64,000 nt of DNA from NCBI GenBank assembly GCA_030280995.1, contig JASXTE010000007.1, forward strand, positions 6,454,001-6,518,000. The letters are read 5' to 3'. The notes beneath the pieces are model-generated. The model was not told the origin of the DNA and did no database searches. It saw only the letters and a program-made list of their open reading frames with translations. Shown piece by piece: positions 59,650 to 64,000 of the stretch. Both the position numbers and the translations under genes were made by a program. The stretch's first letter is position 1, and every line of letters begins with the position of its first letter. Source of the stretch: Hemileia vastatrix (lineage: Eukaryota; Basidiomycota; Pucciniomycetes; Pucciniales; Zaghouaniaceae).

Positions 59650-60594
59650 TCTTTCCATTTCAAATTTTCTCCTTAACCAATTTCTTCATTTTTTCCAAAA
59701 CCACCCTAATTTCCTTTCTGAATTTCTCAAATACCTCCTCCTCTCCTACTGGTACCACTTCTCCAATCTCCAGCGATTCTTCTGCCACATCCAAGGAGGC
59801 GGCATCGACAATCTTGTCAACCTCACCACTTAAATCTTCAATGAATGGAGCTCGTCAACCCTGCAGAGGTTTTTTTGACCATACCTGGTCAAGAGTTTCC
59901 TTGTTGTCCTCCCTTGAATCAATCACTGGTTGATTTTCCTCAACTGGCAGCGATGGTGCAGCTTCCACAATTGGAGCTTCTGCGATGACATCTAAATTCT
60001 AAAAACATACGGTCATCAGTAATAAAATTTTTTAAATAAAAGAAAAGCAGACTTACTTCAAAAAATGGGTCAGCCTCTAAAAATAACTTCGGGGTGACCT
60101 CCACTGTCACTTCCTTCTCCTCTTCATCATCTTTGATGACCATCTGCCGCTTCTTTGGTATCCGCCTTGAGATTGGGACTTCATCCTCATCCTCTTCAAC
60201 CAACTCATCTACCTCCTCTTCCACCCCTCATTTTTTACCTGTGGCCTGGTTTACCCAGGTTGCCACGGTATCCTTGACCTCCTCCTCAATATTTTCCACC
60301 GACTGACACGTCCCAGATATCTTTGACCACCTCTTTGGTCTTCAGGATTACCCAGTATTTAGTTTTTGTAAACCGTCGTTTGATGTCCGCATTTTTTGAT
60401 AAGGCATCACACGTCACCTTTCTCCAGCGGCAAAACTTGCATTTCTGGAAAGGACCTTGTGTAGCCATGCTTTAGACACAAAAATATTGCATTGATTCGC
60501 AGGCCATGCAGGCTTGAGAATATTGCTGGGTACCAATTCCACCATCCGCTTTGGGGTGTGGAGGTATGGGAGTTGGGGTAGGACAAGTCGACAT
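59650..60594 (-). pseudogene. Zn2Cys6 plus acidic-tail protein next to the C-3 LTR
   Basis: Starts MSTCPTPTPIPPHPKAD at 60594, 83 bases after the LTR end. Cysteines follow CMACESMQYFC, then a 12-residue spacer with an in-frame TAA, then CKFCRWRKVTC: C-x2-C-x6-C-x12-C-x2-C-x6-C, the full Zn(II)2Cys6 pattern. A basic stretch follows (ADIKRRFTKTKYW), then after a frame change near 60290 an acidic region (EEEVDELVEEDEDEVPISRR). A GT-AG intron at about 59998-60057 links DPFFE to NLDVIAEAP. It occupies the gag position relative to the LTR, in the LTR sense, unlike the antisense copies in C-1 and C-2. Gag role or regulator role is undecided. Confidence 0.6.
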
Positions 60595-60677
60595 AATAAA
60601 TATAAAATAATTAAAAGAAGAGTTGAGAGATAGTAGTGTGGGAAGAATATGTGTCACTCTCAACAGAAATCGCGTTA

Positions 60678-61864
60678 TGGTAAGGTAAACTCTTACAGTC
60701 GCCTTGCTGTAAGCAGAATCCGGAGGAGATATGTGGATTTAGCTGAAAACCCCGTCCTTCCAATAAAAATAACAAAGTAGGTGTTCTAAATCACTAAGCT
60801 AACCAATCTACTTAGATCTGATTGATAAAAATAATGAAACTCTAAAATAATTAACGCTTATTGAGATTTAAAGAAAGTGGCTGTTGATAAAGAAATACTG
60901 ATAACAACAATTAAGGTGTACCAGTGAAAGATCTGTAAAGATTGACTTTATGTTTTTATAATATTTTAAATTTTTATGAGACAGCTATAATCAAGTCCCA
61001 GTGAGGATGACCTTTCTAAAGATACCCTGTATGAAGTGTGATTTAAATTGTTGAGTAGTATTTCTAAAAATGTTATATATAAAATATAAAGTTATAAGGG
61101 TATTACAAATTTATTTAATTTGTTGAGTAATAAAAAATGAGACCGTGGTAGTTAATGATTAAGCTGTATGATGTGTCCCCTCCTTCTCAATTTCGAGTTC
61201 GAGAAGCGCTTAAGTATTCCTAGTCACGTGCCTAAGTTTTCCCCTCCAGAGCTCTTCCAGAGTCAATCCGGAGCCCGTACGGAGTCCGTACGGAGCCGGA
61301 ACGGAGTCCGTACGGAGTCAAAGCGGAGTCTGTATGGAGCCAAAGCGGAGTCCGTACGGAGTCAAAGCGGAGTCCGTACGGAGTCCGTCCGGACTTCCGG
61401 ACTCAATTTAGAACTTTAAAACCATAATAAAAAATCTAGAAAAATTACACATAATAGAGCTACTTCCCCTTTACATACCAAACTAAATTTTGTAGTCTGC
61501 GCAGCTCTAATTACCCCATGAAAATTCATCAAAGTTAAGTAATTTTTGAAAACGTAAATATTCCTATAAAACTTTAAAATTCATTTAAAAATATAAGAAA
61601 AATAGTAAAAATTCTGGGAAAATTTCCCAAGGCTCTTGAGTGACTCGACTTAATACTTATAAATTTTTCAGACCGTAAAAATAAGTTTTATCCGTAAAAT
61701 AAATTGTTTTCGTGTAGGCATTTGCTCGTGACCAATTTCTTCATATTTAAAACTCCAATAAATTAAATAAAACCCTTTTATAAAAAAATAATAACGCCAA
61801 TCTTGCACGCCGTAATAACTCCATTTACATATTTAGGTGCCGTACTAAACTTTAGGCTACCACA
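60678..61864 (-). repeat. C-3 LTR (about 1.19 kb)
   Basis: On the minus strand it starts TGTGGTAGCCTAAAGTTTAG at 61864 after GGAGGGAGGA and appears to end TTTACCTTACCA at 60678. Blocks match the C-1 LTR (10230-10792). It is flanked on the U3 side by C-type 3' internal DNA and on the other side by a Zn2Cys6 ORF, so it may serve two elements at once. Confidence 0.7.
61267..61405 (-). promoter_or_regulatory. CGG/CCG triplet cluster in the C-3 LTR
   Basis: About 13 CGG triplets in 140 bp, built from an 11-bp unit (CGGAGTCCGTA) and a 22-bp unit that adds CAAAG. It contains repeated CGGAGTCCG (CGG-N3-CCG) and CCGTACGG. Zn2Cys6 proteins bind paired CGG triplets, so this could be an enhancer for the LTR. 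The function is inference. Confidence 0.5.
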
Positions 61865-62535
61865 TCCTCCCTCCAATCGAGAATGTCCCCATTCTTATAA
61901 CTTTGCATAAGTGGTTGAGCAATTCCAAAAGAATTATCTTTTCCAATAAAATAATTTGATAAATTTTTTTAGCTGGTCTTCTTTTAAATCTTTATAATAA
62001 AAAAAATGTTCCTTCTTCTCTGGCTTGATATAACATAAAATAAAATAATATAAATCTTGTGATGATTCCACTACTGAGAGCAAGGTTTGAATCCCTTCAG
62101 ACTCCCATATACCAGTCTTCCTTCTTGTCACAGCATTGAGAGAGTGGATCTTCCTATGAGCCGAATACTCCTGATTCCAACCTCATAGGGCCCCCCACTG
62201 AGCCGAATTCTATGATTCCAATCTCGCCATAAGGTCCTCCAAGCTTCACACCAAAAAAAAAAAAATGGCCTAACTATGAGGCACTAAAAAAAATCATTCC
62301 CTAAAATCCAACTACCATCCTAACTTCTGATTCCTTCATCACAATTTTCAAACTTTGCTATACAGCAAACCCATAAAATACTTTTGCCAGGCTTCCAATA
62401 ATAATATTAACTTTAGACCATGTTAAAGCGCCACAAATTTCACCTAATTAACCATTATGCTTTCCTTAGCATCATCACCACCTAAAATTTTAACCTCCTA
62501 AAGCTATCAGCACCCAATTCCAGAAATAATTGAAT
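61865..62535 (-). other. C-3 3' internal region
   Basis: After the polypurine tract, the part at 62070-62240 is homologous to 9070-9250 of C-1 (shared GAAGGGAT..CAAACCTTGCTCT and GGAATCA/GGCTCA repeats). The antisense ORF 1 seen in C-1 and C-2 is not present here and seems deleted. No gene is supported. Confidence 0.55.
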
Positions 62536-63180
62536 AACTAGTTTAGAGTCTTAGTGGACAGTGATAAATTAAAAGATTGAGTTGAGTTATCCAAACAAGA
62601 TTGACATTCCAGTTTAAAGTCTTGGTAGACCAAACATATAATCGATTGGCAGTTTATGGTCTTGGTGGACCAAAGATCGTTTAGGTGCATAAATAACTTG
62701 ATAAATTCCTAAGTAAGGCCTAGGCTTGACCAAAGATTGAATAAATTTGATAATCCAGTTTAATGTCATAGTGGACCAAACATTTGATCGACAAGTAATC
62801 CAGTATAAGGCCATAGTGGTCCAACGAATGTTGAATTATCCTGCAGATATTAATTTTCCAGTTTAAAGTCATAGTGGACTAAACAATGAATGAACTACCA
62901 GTTTAAAGTCATGGTGGACCAAACATTTAATCGATAAGAAATCCAGTTTAAGGTCATGGTGGACCCAACAGCTTGATAACAGTCCAGTTTAAGGTCTTGG
63001 TGGACCTAACAAATCCAATAAAAAATTTTAACGATAGTCTTGAAAATTAGCCAGTTTAAAGTCTTGGAGGACTAACAGCTCCATATAAAATCTTTAATGA
63101 AATTCTTGAAAATTAGCCAGTTTAAAGTCTTGGAGGACTAACAGCTCCAAAATTTGTATAAAAAAAAACTTAAAGAACGT
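62536..63180 (+). repeat. Tandem array 3 (C-3), about eleven units
   Basis: Units such as CCAGTTTAAAGTCATGGTGG and CCAGTTTAAAGTCTTGGAGG, spaced 35-70 bp; the last two form a 67-bp direct repeat. Each keeps GTC...GGAC. It is the best conserved of the three arrays. Confidence 0.88.
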
Positions 63181-63194
63181 CTTGAACAGTAGCC

Positions 63195-64000
63195 TTAAAT
63201 ATTTATACCGTCCCTCTTTTATATGAACGGCATCTAAACTAACTCTTCCAAAGAGCGTATATTCACCGGTCGCGCGTCCAGGTTCTTATGGCCTTAAATA
63301 ACTTCGTCTTTGACATTCTTCGCATGACTGAACCCACTGTTTAACAGCCATCTTCATGCCAGGCCACCAAAATCGATCAGAAATTCTTCTAAATGTTTCT
63401 CCAACGCCTCTATGCCCGAGATCTTCATGCAGTGATTTCAAAACTAATTCTTGCCCCTTCTGTTGAGTTATAACTACTTGAGGATTTGGATACCTCCTCC
63501 TCATTAAACGTCGACCAGATAGGTAAAACGTAGATGACTTCCTCTTGATAGCCACCCATTCATCGTCTTCACAATCTTCTGGCCTCTCTAAAGTCAACAA
63601 ATATTTGACTAACAAAAAATAAAAACCAGTCTGACCCCAGACTTCATCTTGAAAATCAATTAATATAACATCAATAGGGACTTCTCTATCACCAATATCA
63701 CCTGCACATGAATGAGCCAATAATCGTTGACCCCTAAATAAATTTTTAATCGAGCTATGTCGACGTTTTTCTTCTGAACCTTTGGATCCTTCGAAAACCG
63801 TATTTGAAAATACCTCTTTCTCTTTATCCACCTTTTTATTTAAGTTCTCTAATTCTCCAACATATACACCATTCCTTAATTTACTACTATCCCACACTAC
63901 CAATCCATCTTCCTCTACATACACCACATCTTCTTCTACCTCCTCTCTGCCGAATTTATCTACACCTTTTCCAACACCTTTATTAACATAAAAACTATTT
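63195..64000 (-). pseudogene. Gypsy C-3 integrase region of pol, truncated
   Basis: Homologous to C-1 3040-4000. It includes a linker (VYVEEDGLVVWDSSKLRNG), a conserved block (LAHSCAGDIGDREVPIDVIL), and an intact integrase zinc domain (HEDLGHRG and SCEECQ). After YLRP comes a TAA, then the start of the core with the first catalytic Asp (VSLDAVHIKEG). The match to C-1 ends about 63195, and array 3 starts within 20 bases, so the rest of the integrase and the ORF 2 region are deleted. The frame runs off the window at 64000. Confidence 0.8.

Noticed and set aside
62080..62115. tRNA-like T-loop (GGTTTGAATCC)
   Set aside because: No matching acceptor or anticodon arms, and the sequence belongs to a repeat shared with C-1 where the loop is changed.

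Overview
The window looks like an AT-rich, transposon-dominated fungal contig. The best fit is a rust fungus (Pucciniales): many short GT-AG introns with very small exons, a rust-style hexose transporter, chromodomain-bearing Ty3/gypsy elements, and a DNA transposon carrying a TET/JBP-type dioxygenase. The species cannot be fixed from the sequence alone. Only one convincing intact host gene is present: an MFS sugar/proton symporter at 26796-29749 (+), 20 exons, 520 codons by my splice model. Almost everything else is mobile DNA, mostly broken and nested.

Layout, with local family names. 1-1349: right end of a PIF/Harbinger element (Harb1), inserted in the Gag gene of a minus-strand gypsy element B-1 (1350-3031). 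3032-10792: gypsy element C-1 (+), with integrase, then a 3' region containing antisense Zn2Cys6 ORFs and a tandem array, cut by a solo LTR of family A (4850-6021). 10793-12229: truncated A and A-prime LTR pieces. 12230-21086: gypsy element A with both LTRs. 21087-24384: tail of gypsy F, split by repeat E1, which is itself split by a solo A-prime LTR. 24385-30256: simple repeat, then non-repetitive DNA with the transporter. 30262-35134: complete Ty1/copia element with a CATAT target duplication. 35135-40674: Harbinger MITE, LTR remnant, repeat E2 and a foldback element. 40675-40873: second MITE. 40879-48477: nearly full-length Harb2 (transposase, dioxygenase, Myb-like/coiled-coil protein). 48620-48812: third MITE. 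49295-49944: unrecognised gene remnant. 50142-53166: 3' part of element C-2 (minus). 53167-58815: gypsy B-2 (+). 59650-64000: element C-3 (minus) around one LTR.

The most interesting signals are these. (1) Family C LTR elements carry ORFs with fungal Zn(II)2Cys6 cluster spacing. In two copies there are two such ORFs in the 3' internal region, antisense to pol; in a third region one reads out of the LTR in the gag position. (2) All three C copies hold a tandem array of an approximately 20-bp GTC/GAC motif, and one C LTR has a dense cluster of CGG/CCG triplets, the usual Zn2Cys6 target. A self-encoded regulator acting on its own element is a testable idea. (3) Harb2 carries a TET/JBP-like 2-oxoglutarate/Fe(II) dioxygenase between Harbinger terminal repeats, in a window whose repeats show CpG decay. 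(4) The transporter has several micro-exons, one of only 7 nt. None of this was checked by database search or alignment software; homology was judged by eye.
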